A DNA stretch of 64,000 nucleotides from Diphasiastrum complanatum (GCA_029204225.1 CM055113.1:24609531-24673530); one strand, 5' to 3'. Counted from the first letter of the stretch, positions 1 to 16,000 are shown. Made by a program: numbers and translations. The notes: generated by a model from the sequence alone, not told the origin.

Positions 1-1560
<1,560 letters not shown>

Positions 1561-2651
1561 CTGATCTTCAATGAAGATGACATCCCGACTAGTGAATAGT
1601 AAATGAGTACAATAAATTGCGGATCAAAGCCACGTACTCTATGCTATCTCTTAGCATCTAATTGGCCGTAAATAGTCTGTCTGCATAAATGAACCAAAAT
1701 TGTCACTCTGCAAAAATGAACTAAAATTGCCATAGGCGAGGGTGTCGCAAAAAGGCGACAGTGTCGGCATTTTGCGAAAAACCCATCAGTATCCTTAAAT
1801 CTGATTTGGGGTTGCCCCACACTTTTCCATAGTCATTTCCTTAACATTTGAGGCACTTTGAAAATGCAAAACATGTGACTCTGCATATTTACTCGCAATT
1901 CCCGATAGGTGAAAAATGTGAAAAAGATGACATTGTTGTCAAACTCCATGTATTTCTGCAGACTATGTAAAAACACTGGCCAAGTTGCCAGTATTTCAAG
2001 TTACTTGGAAATGTACACCCAAATTTCATTTCAGTTTACGCATTATAATCTTGGTACAACCAGAATATTGAACTAAATACAAGACGGGAATAACACGCTC
2101 CGCTCCATACTAGGGCCTATTAATAATCATATTCAATCATTAGTCGGGTACTAGCTACTCACTTGGCTCTTATAAGATCAATGTTCCAGAAGAAGCTGTA
2201 CTATCTACAAGTGGCATCTAGATGATGGTTCCATCAATCGAAGAGTGAACTACTCTTGAAGTTGAAAATTCAACACACAAATCTCAACACAAAGTAATTG
2301 GTTAGCTTCAATTTTCTTCGTTCGACAAGACATGCATACCCTCAACAGGCCCTTGCAACAAGGGTAACTCCACCTACAGTCGATTTAAACAGTGCTCTTC
2401 AACATTCTCATGCATTAGTTAAAACTAGAGGGATTAAAAAAAGCAAGAAGAGATTTTGATGCATGTTCACAAGTACGTCCATCACAAGGCTTAAGTTGTC
2501 AAAATATTTCAGTAATCTTTGCATATATGATTATTGAAGATATATATAACTCAATATTATCCCTACGACATCTATAGGTGGGGATTCATTTTTTAAGTAA
2601 GATCAGCTCCAAGAGCGTGCTGCTTCAGATGCTCAATTTCTGAAAATCATG

Positions 2652-2691
<40 letters not shown>

Positions 2692-3541
2692 ACTTTGACA
2701 ATTTTTCTCCTTCAATATACAATTTTCTGGGTTTAGGGTTTACAATAGAATGCTAGACCTGGCAGCTAATCAACACACACATATTTATAAAGTTTATGAA
2801 CGGATCACATTCGAAATTTGCCTTTGCTTAGGATCATGCAAAAGATAATAAATAACTTTTGCTTTTTGCTCATGCAATTTGCACTTCGACATACTAATTT
2901 TGAAATGGCAACAATGCATGTTACTTTAGTAGCCCTCAATTGATGATGGTTCAGCCTTAAAAATTAAGACCACTACCACATATTAATATCCTTTAACGTT
3001 GACTTTGTATCAAACTCCGTGGTTGACCGACCTCAACACATAGTATTTATTGCCTTTTGCAAGGCAAGGCCAAAAAGCAATGAGGTAAAGGTGATGTTGC
3101 CCAAGTTGGGTAACGAGCATTTAACCAATTGGGAAAAAACAAAATTGAGGCACATATGTTCTTATTCTTAGACGCCTGCAAGAGACTACCCTTGCTCTTT
3201 CCTTAACGCTGAAAAAATAGTCGCAAATGCAAATTCATTCACGTAAGGTGAACTTGGTGCATGTTTCTTTATGGGAGTTTCAACACGCCCCCTATAATAA
3301 TGCTTCTTGGTTTCCAAGGGAAGGCTCGAACTTGAGACCAAAGAAACTTTGGATGTCAAGCTAACCAATTGAGGCAACTCCCTTGGGTCCCCCTATAATA
3401 ATGGATAGACTAGGTCAAGCAACTGACTTAGTTGCTCTATTCCACAACATTAGACGCGAATTCCTCTGCCCCAAGTCTTCACGAGCCCATATAAATAAAA
3501 TGTGCTCTTCCCTACTGTCATTCACAAATTCCCAAGCGCCC
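1561..3541 (-). repeat. Copy L of the copia-1 LTR/flank block (left palindrome arm)
   Basis: This stretch is the reverse complement of the plus-strand block at 3957-7020 and a direct copy of 29035-30963. It begins with a stub of copia-1 integrase (1561-1603) joined directly to LTR-proximal sequence: the approximately 2.06 kb lying between about 26969 and 29031 in copy R is missing. A GA tract lies at 2655-2690, next to the telomere-like GGGTTTAGGGTTTA at 2729-2742. An extra 88 bp (about 3304-3391), bounded by direct repeats of CCCCTATAATAATG, is found only in this copy. It holds no gene. Confidence 0.85.
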
Positions 3542-3774
3542 GATGCGTCTGCATCGATGGCGAAGGACAGCGGTAAGATGTATTGTAGGGAGGCAGAGAT
3601 AGGGAGATCCGTGAACTGTAGGTCTGATGCTCCAGAGGCGCCAATGTAATCTACGATGAGGTTGCCGTGGCTGGATTGGAGGAGTGCACGACCTCCTGCC
3701 CCAGGGAACTGTCTGAGCGCATAGGCCGCGTTGATGGCCATCATACATAGTATCATCAGCAGCACAGGTTGCAT
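3542..3774 (-). pseudogene. 5' fragment of a GH18 chitinase-like gene (signal peptide and start of domain)
   Basis: The frame starts at the ATG at 3774 (minus strand). It reads a hydrophobic signal peptide (MQPVLLMILCMMAINA), a short linker, then residues matching the start of plant class-III/chitinase-2-like GH18 proteins: a YIGA motif, an FTDLPI motif and a beta-strand ending LSFAIDA. About 78 codons remain of a family usually near 300 residues, so the catalytic DxxDxDxE strand is absent. The frame then runs into unrelated repeat DNA at 3541 and stops at 3415, adding about 41 foreign residues. GC content is clearly higher than in the flanking DNA, as expected of a host exon. It sits alone between inverted repeat arms L and M. 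The GH18 call is from motif memory; another secreted protein with the same N-terminal fold is possible. Confidence 0.6.
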
Positions 3775-3956
3775 AGCTGAAACCCGGGGAAGTTGAATTC
3801 CTCACCTCTGTGCCATCGGAATAATTTCTGAATCAGCCTTTACTAGAGTAGTGCTGTATGTATATATGGTATGTTGACGAATTGTGGGCTCACAGATGAG
3901 ACGACGAGGGGATATGAATTATGAGATGGAGCAGAGCAGTGCAGTGCAGTGCAATT
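3775..3956 (-). promoter_or_regulatory. Upstream region and TATA-like box of the chitinase-like fragment
   Basis: On the minus strand a TATATA (3861-3866) lies about 90 bp before the ATG, a plausible core promoter with a short 5' UTR. A run of TGCAG repeats (about 3932-3950) lies at the outer end. The whole interval, with the first 16 codons, is present again at 30964-31189 in the opposite orientation with only a few differences, so it was duplicated with repeat copies M and R. Confidence 0.5.
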
Positions 3957-4654
3957 ATGCTTGGGAATTTGTGAATGACAGTAGGGAAGAGCACATTTTA
4001 TTTATATGGGCTCGTGAAGACTTGGGGCAGAGGAATTCGCGTCTAATGTTGTGGAATAGAGCAACTAAGTCAGTTGCTTGACTTAGTCTATCCATTATTA
4101 TACGGGGCGTGTTGAAACTCCCATAAAGAAATATGCACCAAGTTCACCTTACGTGAATGAATCTGCATTTGCGACTATTTTTTCAGCGTTAAGGAAAGAG
4201 CAAGGGTAGTCTCTTGCATGCGTCTAAGAATAAGAACATATGTGCCTCAATTTTGTTTTTTCCCAATTGGTTAAATGCTCGTTACCCAACTTGGGCAACA
4301 TCACCTTTACCTCATTGCTTTTTGGCCTTGCCTTGCAAAAGGCAATAAATACTATGTGTTGAGGTCGGTCAACCACGGAGTTTGATACAAAGTCAACGTT
4401 AAAGGATATTAATATGTGGTAGTGGTCTTAATTTTTAAGGCTGAACCATCATCAATTGAGGGCTACTAAAGAAACATCCATTGTTGCCATTTCAAAATTA
4501 GTATGTCGAAGTGCAAATTGCATGAGCAAAAAGCAAAAGCTATTTATTATCTTTTGCATGATCCTAAGCAAAGGCAAATTCCGAATGTGATCTGTTCATA
4601 AACTTTATAAGTATGTGTGTGTTGATCAGCCAGGTCTAGCATTCTATTGTAAAG

Positions 4655-5465
4655 GCAGTAGCTTTCGTGAATGGGCTACAACCACAACAAGTGGCTTTAT
4701 GAGGTGTAAGAAGAGACAATTAGCGGAGTGTCGCCTGAGGTAGAGGTTGCAATTACTTGGCAGACGAGTCTGATCAAATTTGAAGCCATTCATACAACTG
4801 TGAATCGTGCAGTACACCTGAAAAGTGGTCCATGTAGACGATCGTAATGGTGTCTCATGTAAGAGATCATGTAAGATGTGTTTTCTTTTGAGTCTATGCA
4901 CTCATCTTTTTTACTCATGCAATCTGAACATGTAGTGTGGTTTAGAATTTTACCTTCTATACGTATGTAGATGCCCAAAGCTTCCAGCTTCAGTATTTGA
5001 ATGTACAGTGTGTTGTAGAAGATACCGCTTGCCCAAATAGAAAGAATTATCAAGAAGCTCTTAGGCAAAATCAAGGTATATTTTTTGACAGATTTTGCCA
5101 TGTGTGGCAATAAAAAAAGCCATCGCTCTGGAATTTTCTCTGGAGATTTGCCACGCATGGCAAATCCCACAAAAACCATGTCACATGAAAATTGGTTAAA
5201 TAACAACCGTACGTGGCACTTCCACGCGTGGCTGTGCCATGCCGACATATTTTGGCGCTCATATTTCAAGTTGTAGTTTAAAAAAATTTTGCGTGGCAGT
5301 GCCACGCAAAATTAAAATTCTTTTGCCGGACCTCACCTCCAGCCTAGATTTCACCGGCAGGGTCCTCGGAAAAGTTTTGGTGTGGATATGCCATGCGTGG
5401 CAATGCCACGCATAAGAAAAATGTCAAAATCTCGGCTAAGTATCGGGTTCGTGTGGCAGCGTCGA
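4655..5465. repeat. 0.8-kb insertion with repeated GCCACGC/GCGTGGC palindromes, flanked by a direct duplication
   Basis: Absent from copies L and R. An approximately 80-bp stretch of the host repeat is present on both sides (about 4573-4654 and 5466-5548), diverged by several bases. The part at 4826-5075 is the reverse complement of 18890-19133. The other half (about 5095-5465) contains many short inverted motifs such as TTGCCACGCATGGCAA, CCACGCGTGG and TGCGTGGCAGTGCCACGC. No coding sequence can be supported; the minus-strand frame of 171 codons crosses repeat boundaries. Confidence 0.7.
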
Positions 5466-5597
5466 GTGGCAAATTTTGAATGTGATCCGTCCATAAACTT
5501 TATAAATATGTGTGTTGATTAGCTGCCGGGTCTAGCATTCTACCGTAAACCCTAAACCCAGAAAATTGTATATTGAAGGAGAAAAATTGTCAAAGTG

Positions 5598-5674
<77 letters not shown>
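5598..5674. repeat. (CT)n microsatellite
   Basis: About 77 bp of CT dinucleotides with one TA interruption near 5622. It is the counterpart of the GA tract at 2655-2690 (36 bp) and at about 30085-30216 (about 130 bp), showing strong length change between copies of the same locus. Confidence 0.95.
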
Positions 5675-5678
<4 letters not shown>

Positions 5679-6644
5679 CATGATTTTCAGAAATTGAGCA
5701 TCTGAAGCAGCATGCTCTTGGAGCTGATCTTACTTAAAAAATGAATCCCCACCTCTAGATGTCGTAGGGATAATATTGAGTGATATATATCTTCAATAAT
5801 CATATATGCAAAGATTACTGAAATATTTTGACCACTTAAGCCATGTGATGGACGTACTTGTGAACATGCATCAAAATCTCTTCTTGCTTTTTTTTATCCC
5901 TCTAGTTTTAACTAATGCATGAACATGTTGAAGAGCACTGTTTAAATCGACTGTAGGTGGAGTTACCCTTGTTGCAAGGGCCTGTTGAGGGTATGCATGT
6001 CTTGTCGAACGAAGAAAATTGAAGCTAACCAATTATTTTGTGTTGAGATTTGTGTGTTGAATTTTCAACTTCAAGAGTAGTTCACTCTTTGGTTGATGGA
6101 ACCATCATCTACATGCCACTTGTAGATAGTACCGCTTCTTCTGGAACATTGATCTTATAAGAGCCAAGTGAGTAGCTAGTACCCGACTAATGATTGAATA
6201 TGATTATTAATAGGCCCTGGTATGGAGCGGAGCGTGTTATTCCCGTCTTGTATTTAGTTCAATATTCTGGTTGTACCAAGATTATAATGCGTGTACATTT
6301 CTAAGTAACTTGAAATACTGGCAACGTGGCCAGTGTTTTTACATAGTCTGCAGAAATACACGGAGTTTGACAACAATGTCATCTTTTTCACATTTTTCAC
6401 CTATCGGGAATTGCGAGTAAATATGCAGAGTCGCATGTTTTGCATTTTCAAAGTGCCTCAAATGTTAAGGAAATGACTATGGAAAAGCGTGGGGCAACCC
6501 TAAATCAGATTTAAGGACACTGTCAGGTTTTTCGCAAAATGCTGACACTGTCGCCTTTTTGCGACACCTTCGCCTGTGGCAATTTTAGTTCATTTTTGCA
6601 GAGTGACAATTTTGGTTCATTTATGCAGACAGACTGTTTACGGC

Positions 6645-6957
6645 CAATTTCCACCACTTATCAGCAATCAATTTATCAGAAAAAACTGGATGGATGTCAG
6701 CGGACAATAGCCAACTGGCGATCGCATTTGACGACCTAATTTCTTAGTATATATAGCTTTTCATATTCATACATTATCAAAGAAACTCAGAAGAAGCATT
6801 TGAATAGTTAGCTCTCTCCTTCTCTCTCTCTGTCTCTCAAGTCTGCGATCTTGAACACTCTTGAGCATTCTAGCTTACGTCTTAGAGTTGTTTTAGAGAT
6901 TGCTATTGCGTTACTGCTTATTATCATTGCGCCTCTTTTAGACTTTCATTTTAGTTG
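6645..6957 (+). promoter_or_regulatory. Putative copia-1 LTR promoter segment, kept only in copy M
   Basis: Contains TATATATA at 6748-6755 followed by a CT-rich leader (about 6810-6838), an arrangement expected of the U3/R boundary of a copia LTR upstream of pol at 7406. Copies L and R lack exactly this stretch: in them the sequence passes directly from the block before 6645 to the block after 6957. LTR ends and a primer-binding site could not be identified, so the LTR assignment is an inference from position. Confidence 0.45.
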
Positions 6958-7405
6958 CTAAGAGATAGCATAGAGTACGTGGCTTTGATCCGCAATTTAT
7001 TGTACTCATTTACTTCTGTTTCATTTTCATACTAGATCAATACTATCTTTTATTGCGTTCAGCTTTGTCTCAGAATGTATGCGTTTCTATAGTTCTTTGC
7101 GACTAATTATTTGTCTAGTGATTCGCAACAAATCATTTGTCTGATAATTCAATGCATTATTGTTTGGCTATGTAATCACTGTAGTATTGATGATTTCAAG
7201 GTTAGTTACTATAAGATCAAACGTGATTTATATTACTATTGTTTTGTTTGAAATTGATAGGCGTAGTCATGCATAGAGAAAGAGAAAGATAGTTAATTCC
7301 GCTGCGCACGAAAAGATTTCTTTCTAGACATTCGAATTATTTTCATTCGAGTTCATTTCTTTTCGAGTTCGACCTATCCTTCACACACCTATCTTTCACG
7401 CAATT

Positions 7406-10341
7406 ATGACATTGCATTCAAGCTTGCCCTCTACATATGAGAACTGGGTGATGATCATATCGACACACTCAGATTTAATTCTTACTAGAGTTATCACTAT
7501 GTTGCTGCAAGAAGACAATAGAAGAAGTCAAGACACTTTGTCTATTTCCTCCTCTCAGGCTCTATATGTCAACAAAGGCTTTAAGCGATAGAAGCAGAAA
7601 AGCTTCAAGAAGGCTGCAATGAATCAGAAATAGACTCAAAGTCAAGAACAATCATCAAATCCACAGTCGAAGAAGAAGATGTTTTGTAGGTATTGCAAGC
7701 GCACTAATCATGAAATCAAGGATTGCTGAATTCTCCAAGCAAAGAATGCAGCCAAGCAACTTGATCAACAAGGAAACGCAGTTTCATCATCTCCCCAGGT
7801 TGAAGTGGACGAAGGCGCATTCATGTTCAAAGATCAAAGCGCAAATTTGGATGATTCATGGTTTCTGGATTCTAGAGCAACTCAACACATGACCAATCAT
7901 CGTGAGATTTTCAACTCCTACATGCCTTACGACACGAAGAAATTTGTTCATCTTGGTGACAATAGTACTCACACTACTGAAGGTGAAGGTACTGTAAGAT
8001 TACAATTCCAGCATAATCAGTTCAAATTACTATCAAAGGTCTTATATGTTCCGAAACTCTCTACAAATATGTTATTAGTAAGTAGAATTACAGATTTAGG
8101 TCATAAGGTAGAAATCGAATCTGATCAATGCAAAATTATTGATAGGAGTAATAAGGTCCTTGCACTCGGCAAGAGGCAGGATTACTTATATAGATTGGCA
8201 CATTGTTATTTTGAGTCTAGTCAAATCTTGAAAACCTCTGTTCTAGTCAATAAAGCATTACTATGGCATCATCGCTTAGGACACTTGAATTATGCATATG
8301 TTTTGAACATGTCCAGACAATCCGTGGTTCTTGATCCCGACTATCCTTTTGGTAAGGTCGATCTCCCTGTCTATCATAGCTGCATCTTTGGAAGGTAGGC
8401 TAAGATTCCTTTTAGATCAAACCACAGGCATGCAGCAAAAGATCTATTAGATGTTGTTCATATAGATATATGTGGACCTATGCAAACTCCTTCATTTCTA
8501 GATGCAAAGTATTTCATTACTTTTATTGATGAATTCTCTAGAAGAACAACTGTTTATTTCATTAAACAGAAATGAGAGGCTTTCATCAAATTCAGACAAT
8601 TCAAAGAGCATGCTAAGAATCAAACTGGAAAACGAATCAAAGCACTAAGTTCAGATAACGGGAGAGAATACATCTCCACCGAACTCAAGGAGTATTGCCT
8701 TAACAACGACATTGAGCAACAATACATTACCTCCTATTCGCCTCAATCAAATGGTCTTGTTGAGAGAAAGAACAGAACCTTAGTTGAATCGGCAAAGTGC
8801 ATGTTATCACATGCAACACCATTCGAAGTTTGGACAGGTTCCAGACCTTCTTTATCAAACTTACGAGTTTTTGGATGTACTGCTTTTGTGCAGATTCCTC
8901 GTGATCTCAGAAAGAAGCTCAACTTCCAGAGTATCAAATGTGTTTTCATCAACTACACTACGTCAGATCAAGCTACAACTTGTTTGATCCCATCGAGTTG
9001 AAGATATTCACTAGTCGGGATGTCATCTTCATTGAAGATCAGTTTCAAGACCTCAAAGGAAAAGGAAGTCTCCATGTAGCCGACCTATCAGATTCTCTTG
9101 ACACATTGAACTTTCCAGTTCCTCAGTTAACTATTCCCATTGAAAGTCCAAGCTCTTCTTCTTTTGACGAACAACAAATCAACGGTAAATTAGAAGTTGA
9201 TGATGTTACAGATCAGCAACTACAGTATGATGGAAATGATCAACTTCCTCTATTACCCAGAAGATCATCAAGGACTAGCAGATCACATGTGAGGTATATC
9301 AACAAGTCTGCAGCCTATCTTGTTTAGGAACCGATGTCTGTCCAAGAGGCACTCAGTCAGCTCGATTCAGATGTTTGGAAAGAAGCTATGGATTAAGAGC
9401 ATTCATCTCTTATCAAGAACCAGACATGGACAATTGTCAAATTACCTGCTAGCAAAAATGTAGTTGATTACAAATGGATTTTCAAAGTCAAGTACAATGT
9501 AGATGGAAGCATCAACAGGAGAAAGACACGACTTGTTGTCAGAGGATTTTCTCAGGTATACAACGTCGATTACACTAAGACCTTCAGTGCAGTAGTCAAG
9601 GATTCTTCTATCTGACTTTTGATATCATTTGCCGCTGCAACAGATTTGGAAATACATCAAATGGATGTACAGACAACATATCTTAATGGAGTTATCGAAG
9701 AAGACATTTACATGGTGCAATCATGTGTGTAAATTCCATAAGGCAATTTATGGCTTGAAGCAATCTGCTTGAGCATGGTTTCAAAGGATCAATACTTTTT
9801 TTATTGATCACGTCTACACACCTACCTCTTCAGATTCAAATGTTTATTTCAAAGCAGTGCAGTAGTCTTTTACCGTTATCACTTTATACGTGGATGATAC
9901 ATTGTTTTTCAACAATAGTATCGATCTGATAAAAGAGGAGAAGATGATGCTATCTTTCGAAGTCGACATGACCGATCTGGACGAAGCTCATTTCTGCCTT
10001 GGTATACAAATCCAAAGAGAAAAAAATAGAAGGTGGTCTACATTACACAACAGAGGTACATCTACAACATGTTAGTCAGATATAATTTGATTAATTGCAA
10101 GTTAACTCTCTCACCAATGGAACCAGGTCTCAAATTCTCAAAGGACCAGTGTCCCCAAACAATTCATGAGAAGCAGCAGATGAGTGAGTATTCTTACCAT
10201 TCTATTATAGGATCTCTTATGTATGCCATGATCTGTACCATGCCAGACATAGCTTTTGCAGTCAGCTCTCTCAGTCAATTTATGACTAATCTTGGTGTAA
10301 CACATTGGAAGGCTCTTATCAGAGTCATGAGATATCTTTGA
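7406..10341 (+). pseudogene. Copia-1 gag-pol remnant, copy M
   Basis: Ty1/copia order is recognisable: the tail of gag (7406-7591, STYENW motif), a CCHC knuckle (CRYCKRTNHEIKDC, about 7685-7726), protease with DSRATQHM in place of DSGAT (about 7868; the active-site Gly is Arg), GAG-pre-integrase zinc region (about 8263-8398), integrase core with the Asp, Asp and Glu motifs (about 8465, 8650, 8760), then reverse transcriptase with YVDD (about 9888). It is broken by stops at 7589 and 7630, a stop at 8396, an internal deletion of about 95 bp at 8817 and later stops. The N-terminal half of gag and all of RNase H are missing. It cannot encode a working polyprotein. Copy R shares the early stops and the DSRAT change. 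Confidence 0.9.
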
Positions 10342-10794
10342 GCCATATATATGAACAACTTCTCTTGTTTTTGAGAGGACTCTTGTGCTATTTTTTATGC
10401 AAGCACTAGCATTGATCAAAATCGCTCTCACTTTTTGTGCTACATATTCTAATTCATAATGTGCATGTATATGTATTCTATTACAAAAAAATATTTACAT
10501 TTGGACATGTGCAACTTCAGTTTTCCTCTGCAAGGAAGGCATCGCCTCTACAAATGCCATCTTTCTTGTCGTCATCCCCCCGATGCTGCCACCAATCCCC
10601 ACAGCCATCAATACTGTCCCCTCCTCCTATGCAAGTTCTTGATCAAGCTGCTCCTCTTGCTCTTGATCAACATGCACATACTTTGTGAAATTTGAATGCA
10701 ATGCAATCCTATTTTAACTACACAAGTAATTTGTGAAAGTTTAATGCAATGTAGTCCTATTTTAACTAAAGACTAGTTTCAACTAAAACCGTAC
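10342..10794. other. Spacer after copia-1 pol
   Basis: No coding or RNA feature seen. The stretch is absent from copies L and R, which share a deletion of about 9048-10826. It ends at the first ACCGTACGG-type palindrome (10788) of the following tandem array. Confidence 0.5.
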
Positions 10795-12540
<1,746 letters not shown>

Positions 12541-13046
12541 GCTAGAGTCTGAAGGGTTGTTGAAGAGGGCCCTGAAGAAGTGAAGTGCATTTTGGCCTTC
12601 AACTTCACTAAAAATTTTCATATTGAAATTGGAGTTGGGTCCCTTCACAAGTGAAGAGTGAAGTTTCTTCAAGGTATCAAAAACTAGAAAAGTCCCTATT
12701 TTTGGGTCCTTTGCCCGTTTTGACCCAAACGAAAGTCTATAACCCGCAAACGAAGGGCACCCGGACTGTACCTGCAAGTACGGTATAGCAAAACAGAGTG
12801 ATTGCGATGGAGAAAGTGTTCGGAGTGCGCCCTAAGTGATTTCACCATTCCACTGGGCACGTTGTTGGGAGTCGACGACTGAGTGCATTTCGGAAGGCGA
12901 CGCCGATTTGGCTTTCAAATTGGTGGAAAAGCGGCGAGTGGCCTGGTAAGGGAAAAAATGCAGGTCATTATTTTCAACTTCTAACATCATTGTTGCCCTC
13001 GACATACTGTTTTTAGCCTACGACAGAAGTTTCAAGCAGTTTTGCG
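12541..13046 (+). other. Copia-2 5' leader (LTR-proximal), copy M
   Basis: Non-coding stretch between the tandem array and the gag start of copia-2. Its reverse complement is 24812-25324. No full LTR and no tRNA-Met primer-binding site was found, so the element is probably 5'-truncated or uses another primer. No gene is supported. Confidence 0.55.
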
Positions 13047-16000
13047 ATGACAAACATGGGAGAGTCCATTTTGAGTGAAAGTAGCAAATTGGACGGGATT
13101 TCTAACTATGCAGTGTGGAAATTCAAAATGAAAAATGTACTGATGGAGAAAGACATGTGGGAAGTCATCACAAGTGATGAGAGAAGGCCGCCAAATGAAG
13201 CGGATATCAAAGTGTTCGATAAAAAGATGAGGAAAGCTTTGACCTTCATTAACTTGTCAGTGAAGGATCACATCATTATCCACATTTGTGATGTTGTTAC
13301 ACCCAGACAGGCATGGGATGTGCTAAATGAGCAGTTCGAGACGTCAAATACATCAAGAATCATGTTTTTGAAGTCAAAGTTGAATAGTGCCCGCATGGCA
13401 CAAGGAGAGCACATTCAGACATACATGACCAGAATCAAGACAATGAGAGATGAACTGCATTCTATTGGTGAGCGCATACGTGATGTGGAGCTGGTGCACA
13501 ATGCATTGTGCGGCATTGCAGAATCCTATCAGATGTTTGTGAGCAGAATAGCATCAAGAGAAAAATTGCCAACCCTTGACGAGCTCACAGGAATCTTGAT
13601 GCAACAAGAACAACGGTGAGAAATGGTGAAAGCTAGACGTCAAAATATTGACGATCAAGCACTTGAGACACGCCAAAAACAAGGCAAGGGCAAGAAGAAG
13701 TCTAAACAACAATTTGCCAAGTCTTAGGAGGACGAGGGATCTTCTAGTAAGACCAAAAAAGAAAGGCAAGTGCTTCCATTGTGGTAAAAAGGGCCATTGG
13801 AAGAGTGAATGTCGCAAATTCCTGGTGGAACAAGGCAAGGGGAAACCGAAACAAGCAGGTAACCTTCTCGACGAGGGTGAGATTGAAGACTCTTGCATAT
13901 TCATATCTGCATTGTCATCTAATCAAGATGATCAAGCATGGTATATTGACTCGGGAGCCACAAGACACATGACAGGTAACAAGAATTTGTTTAGTAGCTT
14001 GAAAGTGTTGGATAATAGAACATCTGTTTTAGAAGCAAATGGTGAGGTGTGCAAGATCAAGGGGATAGGCACCGTTTCAATCCAACTACCTGATGGCAAA
14101 AGCAGGATGATCAGGGAGGTACTTTATGTACCAGGTTTGAAGAAAAATCCACTTTATGTTGGAGTCGTTACTGATCAAAAGTTGAAAGTAGAATTCGCCC
14201 ATGATCGTTGCTTTGTGAAGGATGTGAACCAGAAGTTCAAAGTTATTGTGGATGGAGTAAGAGAGCCCAATACAAAATTGTACATGTTGAATGCTACAAA
14301 AGGAGCAACATGGACTTGTATCGTCCATTCCATCACAGACTGAGTTGTGTCATAAGAGGCTTGGTCACTTGAACTTGGGAAGCCTCAGCTTGATGAGAAA
14401 ATTGGAGATGGTAACACGATTGCCTACCATAGAAGATCACTTGAAATCGATGTGCGAATCTTGTGTATATGGAAAGCAGCATCGAGAGAAGTTCAATAAA
14501 GGGGTGTTGCAAGAGCAAAGAACATCCTGGATTTAATCCACATAGATTTATGCGAGCCTATGAGGACCATGTCCTTAGGTAAAGCCTTCTATTTCATGAC
14601 CGTTATTGATAATATGTCACGTAAGACATGGATCTACTTCTTGAAGAAGAAATAAGATGCATTTGATAACTTCAAGAGCTTCAAAGCATTGGTAAAAATC
14701 AGACAGGTAGGAAGATCAAAGTCCTAAGATCAGATAGTGGAGGTGAGTACAAGTCTAATGACTTCAATGATCTTTGTGATCAATGTGGGATTAAAAGACA
14801 ATTTATGCAAGCTCATACTCCTGCTCTCAATGGTGTAGCTGAACGCAAGAATCGTACGATTGTGGAAAGTGCCATATCTATGCTAGCTGAGATGAAACTA
14901 CCAAAAGATTTTTGGTCAGAAGCATGTAGCACGATAGTCTATCTTTAGAATAGAAGTCCTACCATTGCCATACCAAAGATAACACCTGAGGAAGCATTCA
15001 CGAAGAAGAAGCCAAAGGTGAACCATTGCGAATCTTTGGATGTAAGGCCTTTGTACACATTCCTAAGGAAGAAAGACGTAAACTTGATGTAAAAGCTATC
15101 AAATGCATATTCCTAGGATATGATAATCGTGTGAATGGCTATAGATGTTTTGATCCAGTGGAAAACAAAATCCATATAAGCCGTGATGTTATCTTTGATG
15201 AATCCAAAGATGTATGAAGAGGAGGATCCTAGGAAGATAGACACATCCAATGGGAAAGATGGTATAGTGAGGATATCACCTGATGATGATCAATTCATTG
15301 ACCTTCCGAGTGATGAACATGAGGATACATCTCAAGATACTACTACTCAACCTCAAGAGACAGGTTGGTGAGGTAGGGACAAACCTTTTGGTGCAAGAAG
15401 GATTGAAGTTGCAGGTGATAAACGCAAGGAGAAGGATGTACCGTGGAATAGATTTTCACCAGGAAGCTGATCACCTGACAGGAAGCTCCCTAAGTGGTTT
15501 GAGAGATTGTTGGAGAGTTGCGACATGGATGACTTTCAAGGATCATCTAGCCAGGGAGAGCTACGAAGATCAACAAGAGAGAAGACACAACCTGAAAGGT
15601 ATGAAGCAAATTATGCTCTCTTGTCTAGCATTATTCAAAGCAAAGAACCTTTGACTTATGGTGAAGCGAAGGATGATGACATTTGGGTCAAGGCCATGGG
15701 AGAGGAGATGGAGTCAATTGCTAAGCATAGCACATGGGACTTAGTAGAACCACCAGTTGGCAAGAAACCCATTGGTTGCAAATGGGTATACAGAACTAAG
15801 TATCATGCAGATGGAAGTATAGCAAAGAACAAGGCAAGATTGGTGATCAAAGGGTATGCACAAAGTAAAGGCATCGACTATGAGGAGACCTTTGCACCGG
15901 TTTGTAAGTGGAATACTCTACGTCTACTTGTTGCTTTAGCTTCACATTTTGGTTGGCCTTTGCATCAGATGGATGTGAGATCTGCTTTTCTAAATGGTGA

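Noticed and set aside
3394-4100. L/M palindrome as a transposon with true terminal inverted repeats
   Set aside because: No target-site duplication or defined outer ends were found; the arms consist of decayed retroelement DNA also present elsewhere, so segmental inversion is preferred.
4790-5305. 171-codon minus-strand frame in the M insertion
   Set aside because: It spans two unrelated repeat pieces, lacks a recognised domain, and its counterpart at 18912 has a different start and end.
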